Positions 1 through 9,041 of a DNA stretch of 49,700 bases are shown here, one piece after another. Made by a program: the position numbers and the translations under genes. Numbering within the stretch: the stretch's first letter is position 1; every line of letters begins with the position of its first letter. The stretch is from CAYSQW01 sp964433135 (lineage in GTDB: Bacteria > Acidobacteriota > Aminicenantia > Aminicenantales > Aminicenantaceae): positions 1-49,700 of the forward strand of contig CAYSQW010000020.1 in assembly GCA_964433135.1 (NCBI GenBank). The letters run 5' to 3'. The notes under the pieces are model-generated. The model worked only from the letters and a program-made list of their open reading frames with translations, did no database searches and was not told the origin of the DNA.

Positions 1-125
1 TTCCGGAGGACCTGATTCAGTCGTCGGTCATCATGGCGGCGTTCGTGTATCACACCGCCATGCGCGACGAGATGCTGCCCCGCAAGCCGCTGCCCGACAC
101 GAGAAAAAATCCGATCCGGCGCTGA
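1..125 (+). CDS. C-terminal end of a peptidase, probably M28 family (partial)
   Basis: An open frame runs from the window edge (first full codon at 3) to the TGA at 123-125 and gives about 40 residues. The stretch VYHTAMRDEMLPRKPLP resembles the C-terminal tail I associate with secreted M28 peptidases of Acidobacteria and Aminicenantes. No catalytic residue is inside the window, so the family call rests only on the tail. The gene is followed 27 bases later by a strong hairpin terminator, which supports this as a true gene end. Confidence 0.55.
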   Translation, partial: PEDLIQSSVIMAAFVYHTAMRDEMLPRKPLPDTRKNPIRR

Positions 126-152
126 ACCGGATCTCGCAAGTCGATCTATATC

Positions 153-190
153 GGGGGAGACCGCCGCGAACGGCGGTTTCCCCCGTTTTA
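153..190 (+). terminator. Rho-independent terminator after the partial peptidase gene
   Basis: A 14-bp stem (153-166 with 171-184, one G-T pair) closes on a CGAA tetraloop and is followed by GTTTTA. It lies between the end of the plus-strand gene (125) and the end of the minus-strand amidohydrolase (220). The T-run is on the plus side, so it mainly serves the upstream gene, but the stem could also stop minus-strand transcripts. Confidence 0.8.
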
Positions 191-219
191 TTCCATGGTC
201 CCTCGGCCCCGCCGACGTA

Positions 220-1707
220 TTATTTGGATTCCGGTTTGATCGGAGGCTGCATCTCCGGAGGGATCGGTGACCTGTAGGGTTTACCGGCCGTAGCCCGTTC
301 CCAATCCGCGCGCATCTTCTGGATCTGTTCCGGATGGGTTAACATATCCAGGCCCGCCGCGGTCATCACTTTGGCGGCCGTCAGCATACTCTTGTGCCCG
401 ATGGACATCCCGCCGCAGGCGGTCGTCGACCAGTGATGTCCGGGAGTTCCGGCGGGTTTCGCCACCACACTCAGATTGGTGGTGGGGGTCAGCCAACTGA
501 CTTCCGCGACATCGGTCGATCCCCCTCCCCAACTCCGCTGCGGTATCCTCAATTCCTGGATCGTGCTTTTCAGTCCAATCGTTTCGACGCTGCAGTTTTT
601 CTGGATTTCCCGCGCGAAGTCCTGTTCCTCGGGAGTGAATTCCGGAGGACCCACAAGCAGCAAATTACTGAATACGATCTCATTCCCGGTTCGGTTGGAA
701 AGCATCTCGTGCGCTCCGCTGCGAAAGTGAACCTTATAGGTCGTCCCACTCATTTTTGCGGCGCCGTCGATGATATCCAAAACCCGTTCATAATCCTCTT
801 CCAAACTCTCCCGATCGAGGTCACGCACAAAATACCACGCTCTCGCGTAATCCGGAACGATGTTGGGAGCGTCCCCGCCGTCCATGATGACATAATGAAT
901 GCGGGCAGTGGGTTTCAGGTGCTCCCTCAAATAATTGAGGCCCACATTCGTTAATTCCACCGCATCCAAGGCGCTCCGGGCACTCCAGGGATCGCCCGCG
1001 GCATGGGCGGATTTCCCAAAAAATTCCACTTCAAACTGATTGATGGCGCTGCTGGAACCCAGGGAAACACTGTTCGACGAACCGGGATGCCACTGCAGGC
1101 AGCAGGAAAGACCGTCAAACACGCCTTCCCGGGCCATGAAGGCTTTACCCACGCCGATTTCCTCAGCGGGACATCCGAAAAACTTGATCGTCCCCTCCAG
1201 ATTGTTCTTCTCCATGACGTTCTTCAAGGCTGCGGCCGTTGCCGCACTGGCAACCCCGAAGATGTTGTGACCGCATCCGTGACCGGCGCCTCCTTCGATC
1301 AACGGCTTCTTATAAGGAACCGCTTCTTGCGAGAGTCCGGGTAAAGCATCATACTCGGCAAGGATCCCTATCACGGGATTACCGGAACCGTATTCCGCGA
1401 CGAAAGCCGTCGGCATCCCGGCTGCATTCGAGGTCACTTTAAATCCTTGTTTCTCCAAATACTCGGAGAGCAGCCGGGAGGATCTGTACTCTTCCATACC
1501 GACTTCCGCAAATTCCCATATCTTATGATTGATAGCGGAAAGCTCTTCGTACCGCTGCTGAAGCCAGCGGAAAGCCTGTTCCTTGGCCGGAGTCAGTTTT
1601 GCGGGCTCTACATCGATAATGAAAGGATCCGCGGACTGGGCATCCAGTCCGGAATATAAACAGCATATGCTGAAGAACACGAATAAAAAAACAAGCGGCT
1701 TTTTCAT
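220..1707 (-). CDS. Secreted M20-family amidohydrolase, AbgB-like
   Basis: The 495-residue protein starts with a signal peptide (MKKPLVFLFVFFSICCLYSG, cleavage near DAQS). It has the M20 metal-site landmarks: EYDALPGL, HGCGHN, PAEEIG, WHPG, and GTPGHHWST near the C-terminus. These patterns are typical of aminobenzoyl-glutamate utilisation protein B-type amidohydrolases, which cleave amide-linked amino acid conjugates. In E. coli AbgB is cytoplasmic; here the leader points to the periplasm, so the substrate is more likely a peptide or N-acyl amino acid from outside. The ATG is preceded by AAGGAG, and a consensus promoter lies just upstream. The gene stands apart from the C45-like gene behind it. 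Confidence 0.85.
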   Translation of the reverse strand: MKKPLVFLFVFFSICCLYSGLDAQSADPFIIDVEPAKLTPAKEQAFRWLQQRYEELSAINHKIWEFAEVGMEEYRSSRLLSEYLEKQGFKVTSNAAGMPTAFVAEYGSGNPVIGILAEYDALPGLSQEAVPYKKPLIEGGAGHGCGHNIFGVASAATAAALKNVMEKNNLEGTIKFFGCPAEEIGVGKAFMAREGVFDGLSCCLQWHPGSSNSVSLGSSSAINQFEVEFFGKSAHAAGDPWSARSALDAVELTNVGLNYLREHLKPTARIHYVIMDGGDAPNIVPDYARAWYFVRDLDRESLEEDYERVLDIIDGAAKMSGTTYKVHFRSGAHEMLSNRTGNEIVFSNLLLVGPPEFTPEEQDFAREIQKNCSVETIGLKSTIQELRIPQRSWGGGSTDVAEVSWLTPTTNLSVVAKPAGTPGHHWSTTACGGMSIGHKSMLTAAKVMTAAGLDMLTHPEQIQKMRADWERATAGKPYRSPIPPEMQPPIKPESK

Positions 1708-1758
1708 GAAAACTCCTTGATGTAATATACATGAGCGTTATTCTCCGCTCAATCATAT

Positions 1759-1787
1759 ATTATATATCTAGCCAAAGGAGAATCCAA
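1759..1787 (-). promoter_or_regulatory. Sigma-70-type promoter for the AbgB-like gene
   Basis: Read on the minus strand, TTGGAT (1782-1787) is separated by 17 bases from a perfect TATAAT (1759-1764). It lies about 50 bases upstream of the start codon at 1707, so the amidohydrolase probably has its own promoter rather than reading through from the gene that ends at 1815. Confidence 0.7.
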
Positions 1788-1814
1788 CACCCGTGTTTTA
1801 AAATTGGATATATA

Positions 1815-3434
1815 CTATTTTTCTTCCACCATTCCGCTTGAAAAAAGGGCTTCGGGGCTTGTGGGAGGCGGAACCAGATGGTTGCACAACCGGTTGGCCA
1901 GAGCCTGGGACCGGGCGCTTGCCGAAAGCGCTTTTGCCCACAGGTCCAGCCTCTCCCGTCCGGCGGCGACCCGGCCCTGATCCGAGCGCGAGAGTGCCCG
2001 GTAATACTCCCGGGCCGCACGGCTGAAGATCCTGTTCGACTCGGCATAAGCGACATCGCTGATGTCCAATACCCGAAGCGGTACGTAAGCACGGGACAAA
2101 GCCGCATAGGCATCACCGATACCGCTGTCAACGGTTTCCTGAGGAGAACCGGCTAATTCCATCCGGTAGAACGAATAAGTGGGTTCGATCAGATAGTTGT
2201 CTTCCACGGAAGCGACGGGAGAAGGCGCCGCCCGCCCGGTGCAAACGAGCAGGGCCCCTCCCGGCCCCTTGCGCGGCTCCCCGATCACCTGCCGCATGCT
2301 CAAAGGAGATCCTATAACACGTTCTCCCGGTACTCTCAGCATCATCTTGGCGAAAGCCGTATCCACATCACCATGAAACGTGTCGAGAAAATGAAAGATT
2401 TGACGATTGCGCGACATGCTGCTGAGGGCAAAGGTCGTGCCCCGCGCGGCGGGCTGCAGCCGTTCGCTTAAAAAATTATTGGTTTGATAGATAAAATCCC
2501 TTTCTTTGAAATCCCCGGGTTCCCGGGAAGCTCTGAGGGAAGCCGTCATTTCCACCGCATAGGCTTTTCCCGAGGTGTCGGCCAAAAGGAAATTTTGTCC
2601 CCGCTTAGCGCAAATCTCCCACTTTCGCAGCATGTTTTCGGCGTCCTCGGCACCGGCCGCATCCCTCAGCATGCGAAATACGGCGATGGAAACCGGCAGC
2701 CCCGGAGCCGTATCCTGCTTTCTTTCCGCGGGCGCCGCCGCCAGACCGACGGACAAGCCGCTGTCATTGATGGCGAGATGCCGTGCCAATTCACCCGCCT
2801 TGACCGTGGTCGCGTAATGCGCGCCGGTTTCCGGATAAGCCAATACGGTCAACTGATATGTGAATCGGTCATCATCCGTTGAGAGGCAGATCAGAGAACC
2901 ATCTCTGGTTGCATCCCCCCAGGCGGCCCAATTCGAGCATCCACCCAACCGCTCTCCGCTTCCGGGAAGATTCAACCCGGGAGCCATCGGCTGCCTCCAG
3001 TCGGAATTGAGAAGCAGGACATCCGAATATGTCAGTCGACAACCCGCTTCCGAAGCGCCGTCCGCGATTCCCTGCATGAAGGTAACCGCTTCGGGGACAT
3101 ACTTTTTTATGTAAAACTGCGACGCCTTGAGTTTTTGCTTGATTTCTTCCCGGGTGAACAAGCTCAGGGCGCCGGCCCAACCGTAGAGAGCATCATTCTT
3201 TCTCATCTCCAGCCATGGGCCCGCCTGACGCCCATACTGGCAGCCCATTTCATAATCCGAGCCGGCCAGCAAAACGACCGGCATGATGCTGGGAGGAAGC
3301 CGCCCCGATTCCTCCGCCGTCACGGAACGGACGCCGTCGGCTCTTCCTGAATCCAGCAGACGAAACATGAAATAACCCAGGATGCTTCCCAGAATGAAAG
3401 CAAATAATAAAACCGGTAATCTTTTATTCTTCAT
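1815..3434 (-). CDS. Membrane-anchored C45-like Ntn hydrolase / acyltransferase-family protein
   Basis: The 539-residue protein has an N-terminal hydrophobic segment (about residues 6-27) with no clear cleavage site, so it is probably anchored. It then follows the pattern of the C45 acyl-coenzyme A:6-aminopenicillanate acyltransferase-like family: GSDYEMGCQYGRQ near 58, a helical part, and GGCSNWAAWG with Cys about 166 as the likely nucleophile exposed in Ntn hydrolases. Later segments such as ISDSGLSVGL-type (here INDSGLSVGL) and the QTNNF motif fit. Such proteins hydrolyse or transfer amide-linked acyl groups; the substrate cannot be told. The start ATG has only a weak AAGGA about 11 bases away. 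The last third is alpha-helical and has no assignment. Confidence 0.7.
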   Translation of the reverse strand: MKNKRLPVLLFAFILGSILGYFMFRLLDSGRADGVRSVTAEESGRLPPSIMPVVLLAGSDYEMGCQYGRQAGPWLEMRKNDALYGWAGALSLFTREEIKQKLKASQFYIKKYVPEAVTFMQGIADGASEAGCRLTYSDVLLLNSDWRQPMAPGLNLPGSGERLGGCSNWAAWGDATRDGSLICLSTDDDRFTYQLTVLAYPETGAHYATTVKAGELARHLAINDSGLSVGLAAAPAERKQDTAPGLPVSIAVFRMLRDAAGAEDAENMLRKWEICAKRGQNFLLADTSGKAYAVEMTASLRASREPGDFKERDFIYQTNNFLSERLQPAARGTTFALSSMSRNRQIFHFLDTFHGDVDTAFAKMMLRVPGERVIGSPLSMRQVIGEPRKGPGGALLVCTGRAAPSPVASVEDNYLIEPTYSFYRMELAGSPQETVDSGIGDAYAALSRAYVPLRVLDISDVAYAESNRIFSRAAREYYRALSRSDQGRVAAGRERLDLWAKALSASARSQALANRLCNHLVPPPTSPEALFSSGMVEEK

Positions 3435-3526
3435 TAGTATGACATTCCTTCGCCGCTCGATCCGGAGGAAAAGCCGCGACCGCGGACCGGACCGCTCGTC
3501 ATTCCCCGCTTGGATTTCAGGCTAAC

Positions 3527-3555
3527 CGGGGAGGACGGACGGGCCGGCCTCCCCG
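3527..3555. terminator. GC-rich hairpin between the S9 and C45-like genes
   Basis: CGGGGAGG (3527-3534) and CCTCCCCG (3548-3555) form a perfect 8-bp stem with a 13-base loop. It lies 30 bases past the stop of the S9 gene. There is no T-tract, so it may be an attenuator or RNA end rather than a classical terminator. Confidence 0.4.
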
Positions 3556-3585
3556 TTCAATCATCACGATCCGTGGCTCTGTTTT

Positions 3586-5598
3586 TCAGTGCGCTGCCGA
3601 CACCACGTCGTCCTTGAGAAACTGCTCGAAAAATTCGTCGATATCGAGCAGCATCTGATGCGTGTTGGCACGGCTGTACACATAATAGGTTTCACCTTGA
3701 TAGGCTTTATAACGAAAAATTTTATAGTGCTGATCCAGGGCTCGCGCAAACTGCAGGCCCTCCCTCGGCAAAGCCTGACCCGGACGCCACGCCACCTTAG
3801 CTCCTTCTCCGTGGATGATGAAAATCGGCGTGGCTACCTGATCCACAAAAAATATCGGAGAGCATTTGCGATAGACCTCTTCGCTTTCGGGCCAGGGACC
3901 GAGTTCGTATTCGAGAAGCTTCATGTGCTGCAGCTCCGGAACCGTGGTAAAGAATGAGTTCATGTCGGCGTACCCTGAACACGAGACGGCGGCCTGAAAG
4001 ACACCAGGAGCGAACGTCACGGCCGCCATCGTCATGATGCCGCCGTAACTGGTTCCCGTGATCCCCATCTTGTCCTTATTGATATAGGGCAGGGTTTTCA
4101 AATGCCGAACTCCCGCCAGCACGTCTTTAAGATCACAGTGTCCCCAGCAGCGGTTGTTGGCATCCGCGAATTCGATACCATACCCGGAGCTGCCGCGGAT
4201 ATTCGGAAGCAGACACACATATCCCCGCGAGACGAAATACTGGACTTTCGCTTGATACGTATCCTTGAATTGAGACGTCGGCCCTCCATGGATATACATG
4301 ATCCCCGGAAATTTGTCTCCCTGCCGAATCTTTTTCGGTCTGTAAAGGTAAGCCGAAATCGTAAGGCCGTCATCACTGCGGTAATGGATCTTCTCCGGAG
4401 TCACCAGCCGGCTTTCGATACCTCCTCCCATCAAGGAATGGGTCAGGCGCCGCAGTTTTCCGTCTTCGCGGGCGACCGTATACAGGTCGGCCGGCGTCGT
4501 CGGCGTTTCCATGGTAAAACTGAGGGCGCTGCCGTCAGGCGACCATGCGGGTTTGGAAATAACGCCCATCCCCGGAGGCGCCGCCAGCACTCTGGCTGGC
4601 CCGCCGGCGGCGGGTGCGATTCTCAGATCCAGAGTCCCGTCATGGTTGGAGATAAAGGCGATCCACTTTCCGTCGGGAGACCAAAGCGCCTCGCTTTGCT
4701 CATAATCTTCCGCCGCCACCGGCCGAGGCGTTCCTCCCTTCCGGGAAACAACCCAGTAATTGAGCCATCCGCTGCGTGAAGAACGGAAAAGGATCCACTT
4801 TCCATCAGGCGAGACCCTGGCATAGCCGAAGGCGGTTCCTCCCCGATAGTCGAAGAAATCCTTTTCCAGCAGGATCGTCCGGGCTTCTCCTCCTTCAGCC
4901 GGCATCTCGATGATTTCGTGATCCACCCAAGTGTCATTCATCCGGGCATAGATGATGCTTCGGGAATCCGGCGTCCAACTCGGAAAAACCTCCAGCCGGG
5001 GATCCTCAGTCAAACGAACGACTTTTCCGTCAGGGACGGAGACCTTCCATACATCATAATTGCCGTAGCGATCACCGGAAAACACCAGCCACTTTCCATC
5101 GGGCGACCAGTTCAGGGCATTCACTCTCGCACCCAGGTTGGTCAGCCGGACATCCCGACCGTCCTTGGCCGACCAGAGCCATATCTCCGGGGCGCCCTCT
5201 TTGCTCGAAACATAAGCGATCCATTCTCCATCAGGAGACCAACTGGGACGCTGGGAAGCCACGGATCCCACTCCCTTGAGACCGACATCCTCGGTGAGCA
5301 GCATCATCGGACCGCCATCTGTTCCCAAGCTCCACAGTCCCAGGCCGCCGCCCATCCCCGATAAAAAGCAGATCCGCGAACCGTCGGGCGACCACTGCGG
5401 CGCGTCTCTTCCGCTGAGAACCGAATTTACGGATAGAATTTTTCTCAGATCCAAAGCCCCTTCCTTCTCTCCATCCGCGAACGAAACGGATGGGAAGACA
5501 AGCAGCACGACCAGGATCCAAGTCAGGAAGCATGCTCCCACTTTTACCCGTGGAATCCAGCCGCCGTTGGAAGGGCCGTTACATTTTAAATTCTTCAA
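3586..5598 (-). CDS. Secreted S9-family peptidase paralogue A, 7-bladed propeller, altered triad
   Basis: The start is a TTG at 5598 with AAGGAG six bases ahead, followed by a signal peptide (hydrophobic core about residues 22-38). Residues 60-390 contain seven W(S/T)PDG-type repeats, matching a 7-bladed TolB/PD40 propeller. The C-terminal alpha/beta-hydrolase domain has the oxyanion-region HGGP and the nucleophile motif GTSYGG (Ser517). The usual Asp motif HGExDxxV reads HGEGAKV, and the usual His motif EGHGF reads ETYYV, so both triad partners appear to be missing. The protein is a clear paralogue of the product of 15567-17468, which shows the same losses. It may use other residues, bind peptides without cleaving them, or be inactive. 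Confidence 0.85.
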   Translation of the reverse strand: MKNLKCNGPSNGGWIPRVKVGACFLTWILVVLLVFPSVSFADGEKEGALDLRKILSVNSVLSGRDAPQWSPDGSRICFLSGMGGGLGLWSLGTDGGPMMLLTEDVGLKGVGSVASQRPSWSPDGEWIAYVSSKEGAPEIWLWSAKDGRDVRLTNLGARVNALNWSPDGKWLVFSGDRYGNYDVWKVSVPDGKVVRLTEDPRLEVFPSWTPDSRSIIYARMNDTWVDHEIIEMPAEGGEARTILLEKDFFDYRGGTAFGYARVSPDGKWILFRSSRSGWLNYWVVSRKGGTPRPVAAEDYEQSEALWSPDGKWIAFISNHDGTLDLRIAPAAGGPARVLAAPPGMGVISKPAWSPDGSALSFTMETPTTPADLYTVAREDGKLRRLTHSLMGGGIESRLVTPEKIHYRSDDGLTISAYLYRPKKIRQGDKFPGIMYIHGGPTSQFKDTYQAKVQYFVSRGYVCLLPNIRGSSGYGIEFADANNRCWGHCDLKDVLAGVRHLKTLPYINKDKMGITGTSYGGIMTMAAVTFAPGVFQAAVSCSGYADMNSFFTTVPELQHMKLLEYELGPWPESEEVYRKCSPIFFVDQVATPIFIIHGEGAKVAWRPGQALPREGLQFARALDQHYKIFRYKAYQGETYYVYSRANTHQMLLDIDEFFEQFLKDDVVSAAH

Positions 5599-5685
5599 TT
5601 CCTTCTCCTTTCATATCATAATTCGGAAATGACGGCGCCCGGCATATTTTCAAGGGGAAACCGTCAGATCCGGAGACCTCTATTC

Positions 5686-6276
5686 TTACTCCGGTTTTTC
5701 CTCCGACGGAAAATATTTTTTTCCCAAGGAATAGGCTTTTCCGATACGGGGCCCCACACCGTAATAAGCTCCGCTTTCGGGCACATAGATAAGCGGCCTC
5801 ACTTTCTCCATATCGGGCAATCCCCGCGCATCCAGCACGGAAGTCTCAGCCTTGCAGTCCATGATCTCTCCCAGGAACTGAACGTGGCATCCGAGAGGAT
5901 TGGCGGCCCTCAGACGGCATTCCAGCACAACCGGAAACTCGGCGACATAGGGAGCATCGACACGTTCCCCCTTGACCGCTTTAAGACCCGTGATTTCAAG
6001 TTTGGATTGTTTCTTTCCCGAAACCATACCGAAATAATCCGCTTCGACGGCATGCTTCTCCGAAGGGATGCTGATCGTGAACGCCTTGCGATGAAGAATG
6101 TTTTCATAGGAAAGCCTTTCCGGCCGGAATGAAACCGACACGCAGGGAGGTGTCGAACAGCATATGCCCACCCAGGAAGCGGTCATAACATTAGGTCGTC
6201 CATCCGGGCCGTAAGATCCGATGATGACAACCGGAGCGGGATAGAGGATGGCTTTGGGTCCCAGTGTTTTTTTCAT
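5686..6276 (-). CDS. Flavin reductase-family (FMN-binding split barrel) protein
   Basis: The 196-residue protein begins MKKTLGPKAILYPAPVVIIG and continues with NVMTASWVGI and PPCVSVSF, the typical start of the flavoredoxin / flavin reductase-like family that binds FMN in a split barrel. There is no signal peptide, so it is cytoplasmic. Such proteins pass electrons between NAD(P)H, FMN and redox partners. AGGAG lies nine bases before the ATG. The rubrerythrin-like gene lies 129 bases upstream on the same strand, so the two may be co-transcribed as an oxygen- or peroxide-stress pair. The S9 gene follows after 87 bases. Confidence 0.85.
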   Translation of the reverse strand: MKKTLGPKAILYPAPVVIIGSYGPDGRPNVMTASWVGICCSTPPCVSVSFRPERLSYENILHRKAFTISIPSEKHAVEADYFGMVSGKKQSKLEITGLKAVKGERVDAPYVAEFPVVLECRLRAANPLGCHVQFLGEIMDCKAETSVLDARGLPDMEKVRPLIYVPESGAYYGVGPRIGKAYSLGKKYFPSEEKPE

Positions 6277-6405
6277 GGTTAAACTCCTATGCGGTGGTCG
6301 GCGACGACTCCCTCCATGAAATCAGACGTTCTTTGCTGCCGGAACTCCCGGCGGTATGAAATATCCCGACCAATACGAATCAGAGGACACCGAAAACAAA
6401 ACAGT

Positions 6406-6882
6406 TCAAGCGGAAGTGATCTCTTCGATATATGCGTTCAGTTTATCCCGGTGCCGCTGTGTTTCGGCGTCAATACGTCCGGTCAGAGCCATGAATTCCG
6501 GATAGCGGCTCCGCAGAACGGAGTAAAACGCTTTTTCGATGAGCGTGTTTTCGAAATCCCGGGCGATGAACAAAGCATTCATTCGTGGGATCTCGCCCCG
6601 CTCAAGCCTGAAGATCTGCTCCTCGATACCTTTCTTGTAGGTTTGCAGTGCCGGAAGACCGACCTTCCCCGGTTCGATGGCCTCCGGTCTGAGGATCATC
6701 ATCGATTTCAGCTCGGATACGAAATCCACATGCGAACGCTCATCCGCTTCCAATTCCTTCCATATATCCCGATCGATCCGGAAGGCATCCGCGCACCTGC
6801 CGTAAAAAGCCGCCAACCGGGTTTCTATCCCGGCCAACTCATCCATGATCATTAGGACCGTACTGTTTTTTTTCGGATCCAT
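6406..6882 (-). CDS. Rubrerythrin-like ferritin-superfamily protein
   Basis: The ATG at 6882 is chosen over an in-frame upstream start (6909) because AAAAGGA lies seven bases ahead of it. The 158-residue helical product shows a duplicated diiron pattern: an early Glu in DELAGIETRLAAFYG followed by EADERSH (ExxxxxH type), then a second Glu in FENTLIEKAFY and a terminal ETQRHRD. This matches ferritin-like four-helix bundles related to rubrerythrin, without the C-terminal rubredoxin CxxC. A role in peroxide reduction or metal handling is likely but the exact reaction is an inference. A near-consensus promoter precedes it. Confidence 0.65.
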   Translation of the reverse strand: MDPKKNSTVLMIMDELAGIETRLAAFYGRCADAFRIDRDIWKELEADERSHVDFVSELKSMMILRPEAIEPGKVGLPALQTYKKGIEEQIFRLERGEIPRMNALFIARDFENTLIEKAFYSVLRSRYPEFMALTGRIDAETQRHRDKLNAYIEEITSA

Positions 6883-6921
6883 TTCGATTCCTTTTTCATG
6901 TGCGACCAAACTCGCGGGAGT

Positions 6922-6950
6922 ATTGTATCCAATCGATGATCAAATGCCAA
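6922..6950 (-). promoter_or_regulatory. Promoter for the rubrerythrin-like gene
   Basis: On the minus strand TTGGCA (6945-6950) and TACAAT (6922-6927) are 17 bases apart, and the start codon at 6882 follows about 40 bases on. It supports the shorter start, since the transcript would begin near 6915. Confidence 0.65.
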
Positions 6951-6996
6951 GTCCGCCGTCGATGCGATCGAGGAAGGAAATCATCCGCCGCTTCCA

Positions 6997-7026
6997 TTGA
7001 CATCAACCCGTCTTCTCTGGTAAACA
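6997..7026 (+). promoter_or_regulatory. Possible promoter for the desuccinylase-like gene
   Basis: A perfect TTGACA (6997-7002) is followed after 18 bases by TAAACA (7021-7026), a weak -10. It lies 55 bases ahead of the ATG at 7081 and is divergent from the rubrerythrin promoter. Confidence 0.4.
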
Positions 7027-7080
7027 TTACAGCGGAAATAATGCACTCGCTTCCGAGAACATGTCATGGGGGAAAACAGA

Positions 7081-8136
7081 ATGGATAAACATACGAAAAA
7101 AATATTTGTGTTGATTCTGGCCTGCTGCGGGCTCCTCTGGATTCCGTCTACAGCCCAGGAGCGCCTCTCGGTAGGAAGCGCCACCGCTGATCCCGGTGAA
7201 AAACAATCCGGAACCATCCATGTCCCCGCCGGAAAAGACGGGGCCGCTGTCGAACTGCCCGTCTCGGTTATCAATGGACGAAAACCGGGCCCTACCCTGG
7301 CTTTGATCGCAGGAGTGCATGGATACGAGTACCCCCCCATCCTCGCTTTGCAGCGGATCAAACGGCAGCTCGATCCGGAAGATCTATCCGGAGCCGTCAT
7401 CATTCTGCATGTGGCGAATCCTCCTTCCTTTATGAAACGGACGATCTACTACAATCCGCATGACTGGAAGAACCTCAACCGTGTCTTCCCGGGCCGTGAG
7501 GACGGCAGCATGACGGAAAGGATCGCTTTTCATATCACTCGGGAGATCATCGATCGGTGCGATTATCTGATCGATAATCACTGCGGCGACGGAAACGAAG
7601 ATCTCATGCCCTATCTCTACTGCGAGGAGACGGGAGACCACGTGCTGGACATTCGGATCCGAGACATGGCGGTCCATTACGGCATCAAAACCATCATCCG
7701 GGAAACCGACCGCCCCAAAGATAAGCAGGCTTCCATCTACTGCGCCAACACCGCCATCCTTCGCGGGAAACCCGCTCTCACCATCGAATCCGGGAAGCTG
7801 GGCCGCTCCGATGAAGAAGACATCATCCGCATCGTAACGGGAAGCCTCAATATCATGCGCTTTTTGAAGATGCTTCCCGGTCGTCCGGAAATCCCGGCGG
7901 AGCCGGTCTGGGTGGAAAAACTAACCATCCTGCGCGCTTCCCACAGCGGCCTTTTCACCTCCCTCGTACATCGGGGACGCCATGTCCAGAAGGGAGAGCT
8001 GCTCGGTTACCTGACCGATTATTTCGGCGATATCATCGAAAAAGTCCACGCCCCTTATGACGGGATCGTGCTCTACGTCATCGCCACCCCCCCCATGAAC
8101 GAAGGCGAACCCATGGTATCGGTGGGAGGATTCTGA
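7081..8136 (+). CDS. Secreted succinylglutamate desuccinylase/aspartoacylase-family hydrolase
   Basis: The ATG at 7081 is preferred to one 15 bases upstream because GGGGGA stands at the right distance. The 351-residue product has a signal peptide ending near TAQE. It then shows zinc-site patterns of the M14-like AstE/AspA family: GVHGYEYPP (the family usually has GxHGNE) and a downstream DNHCGDGNED. The C-terminal 80 residues (LVHRGRHVQKGELLGYLTDYFG) resemble the biotinyl-lipoyl-like beta domain common in bacterial members. These enzymes hydrolyse N-acyl amino acids or peptides. The signal peptide suggests a periplasmic amidase or carboxypeptidase, in keeping with the neighbouring M20 and C45 hydrolases. 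Confidence 0.8.
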   Translation: MDKHTKKIFVLILACCGLLWIPSTAQERLSVGSATADPGEKQSGTIHVPAGKDGAAVELPVSVINGRKPGPTLALIAGVHGYEYPPILALQRIKRQLDPEDLSGAVIILHVANPPSFMKRTIYYNPHDWKNLNRVFPGREDGSMTERIAFHITREIIDRCDYLIDNHCGDGNEDLMPYLYCEETGDHVLDIRIRDMAVHYGIKTIIRETDRPKDKQASIYCANTAILRGKPALTIESGKLGRSDEEDIIRIVTGSLNIMRFLKMLPGRPEIPAEPVWVEKLTILRASHSGLFTSLVHRGRHVQKGELLGYLTDYFGDIIEKVHAPYDGIVLYVIATPPMNEGEPMVSVGGF

Positions 8137-8203
8137 GCGGCCGCCTCCCAAGACCTGACTCTTTTCGGAGCCAATCCCGGATCCAAGGTGGGAAAGAAAT
8201 AAT

Positions 8204-8232
8204 TTGCAGCTGTTCTGCTTTTCACGTATAAT
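8204..8232 (+). promoter_or_regulatory. Promoter for the redoxin gene
   Basis: TTGCAG (8204-8209) and a perfect TATAAT (8227-8232) are 17 bases apart, 54 bases ahead of the ATG at 8287. The leader carries a 7-bp hairpin with a CCAA loop (8244-8250 with 8255-8261). Confidence 0.75.
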
Positions 8233-8286
8233 AGGTAACGAAACGGCTTACCAATAAGCCGACAAAATAATCTTTAGGGGAATATC

Positions 8287-9015
8287 ATGAAGAAAAGCGT
8301 GATCGCGGGCGTTATCATCTTGGCGGCGTTCCTTTTTTCCGGTACGGGGTTGCTCCAGACACAGGAACAGACCGTCCGTCCCGTCTCCATCAGACAGCCC
8401 ATGCCTGATTTCACCCTGCCGGTTTTTCAGGGCGGAGAGTTTCATCTGCGCGACATGCGGGGTAAAAACGTCATTCTGATCTTCCCTCGCGGGCTGGCGG
8501 GCGAAGATCACTGGTGTCACATCTGCAATTATCAGTACGCGGAATGGGTGGAGGCTGAAAAAAAACATCAGATCAGGAAAAACCTCGATCTCGAGATCGT
8601 TTTCGTCTTTCCGTACGGCAAAGAGATGCTCGAGGGATGGATGGATAAATTCACAGATCAACTGACAGATATCGAAAATTACAAAAATCCTCCCGAACCC
8701 GAAAAACTGGATGAACGCGGCAAGGCCCGCCTCGCACGCATGAAAGCCGCATTTCCCGAAAGCTTCAGCTATGAAAAAGGCAATATCCCCATGCCGTTTC
8801 CGATCCTGCTCGACGCGGAGCGCAAGCTGTCCTCAGGTTTGGGGATTTTCACCATGGAATGGAGCGGAAGCAAGATCGATCAGAACATTCCTGCCGTCTT
8901 CATCCTGGATAAAGAGGGGATGCTGCAGTTCAAGTACATCAGCCAAAATACATTCGATCGTCCCGGAGTGGATTACCTCCTGAAATTCGTAAAGATCCTC
9001 AACAGCGGATTCTGA
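8287..9015 (+). CDS. Secreted AhpC/TSA-type redoxin with a WCxxC motif
   Basis: The 242-residue protein has an N-terminal signal peptide or anchor (about residues 5-20). The segment PMPDFTLPVFQGGEFHLRDM and the following VILIFPRG match the start of peroxiredoxin/TlpA-like thioredoxin folds. The active site reads HWCHIC, a WCxxC arrangement more like thioredoxin or TlpA than the TxxC of a peroxiredoxin. The C-terminal part has the usual PAVFILDKEG strand. It probably acts as a periplasmic thiol-disulfide oxidoreductase or peroxidase. It has its own promoter and ends 27 bases from the convergent aldo-keto reductase gene. Confidence 0.75.
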   Translation: MKKSVIAGVIILAAFLFSGTGLLQTQEQTVRPVSIRQPMPDFTLPVFQGGEFHLRDMRGKNVILIFPRGLAGEDHWCHICNYQYAEWVEAEKKHQIRKNLDLEIVFVFPYGKEMLEGWMDKFTDQLTDIENYKNPPEPEKLDERGKARLARMKAAFPESFSYEKGNIPMPFPILLDAERKLSSGLGIFTMEWSGSKIDQNIPAVFILDKEGMLQFKYISQNTFDRPGVDYLLKFVKILNSGF

Positions 9016-9041
9016 TCACTCTGCCGGTCAGCTCACCCGCT

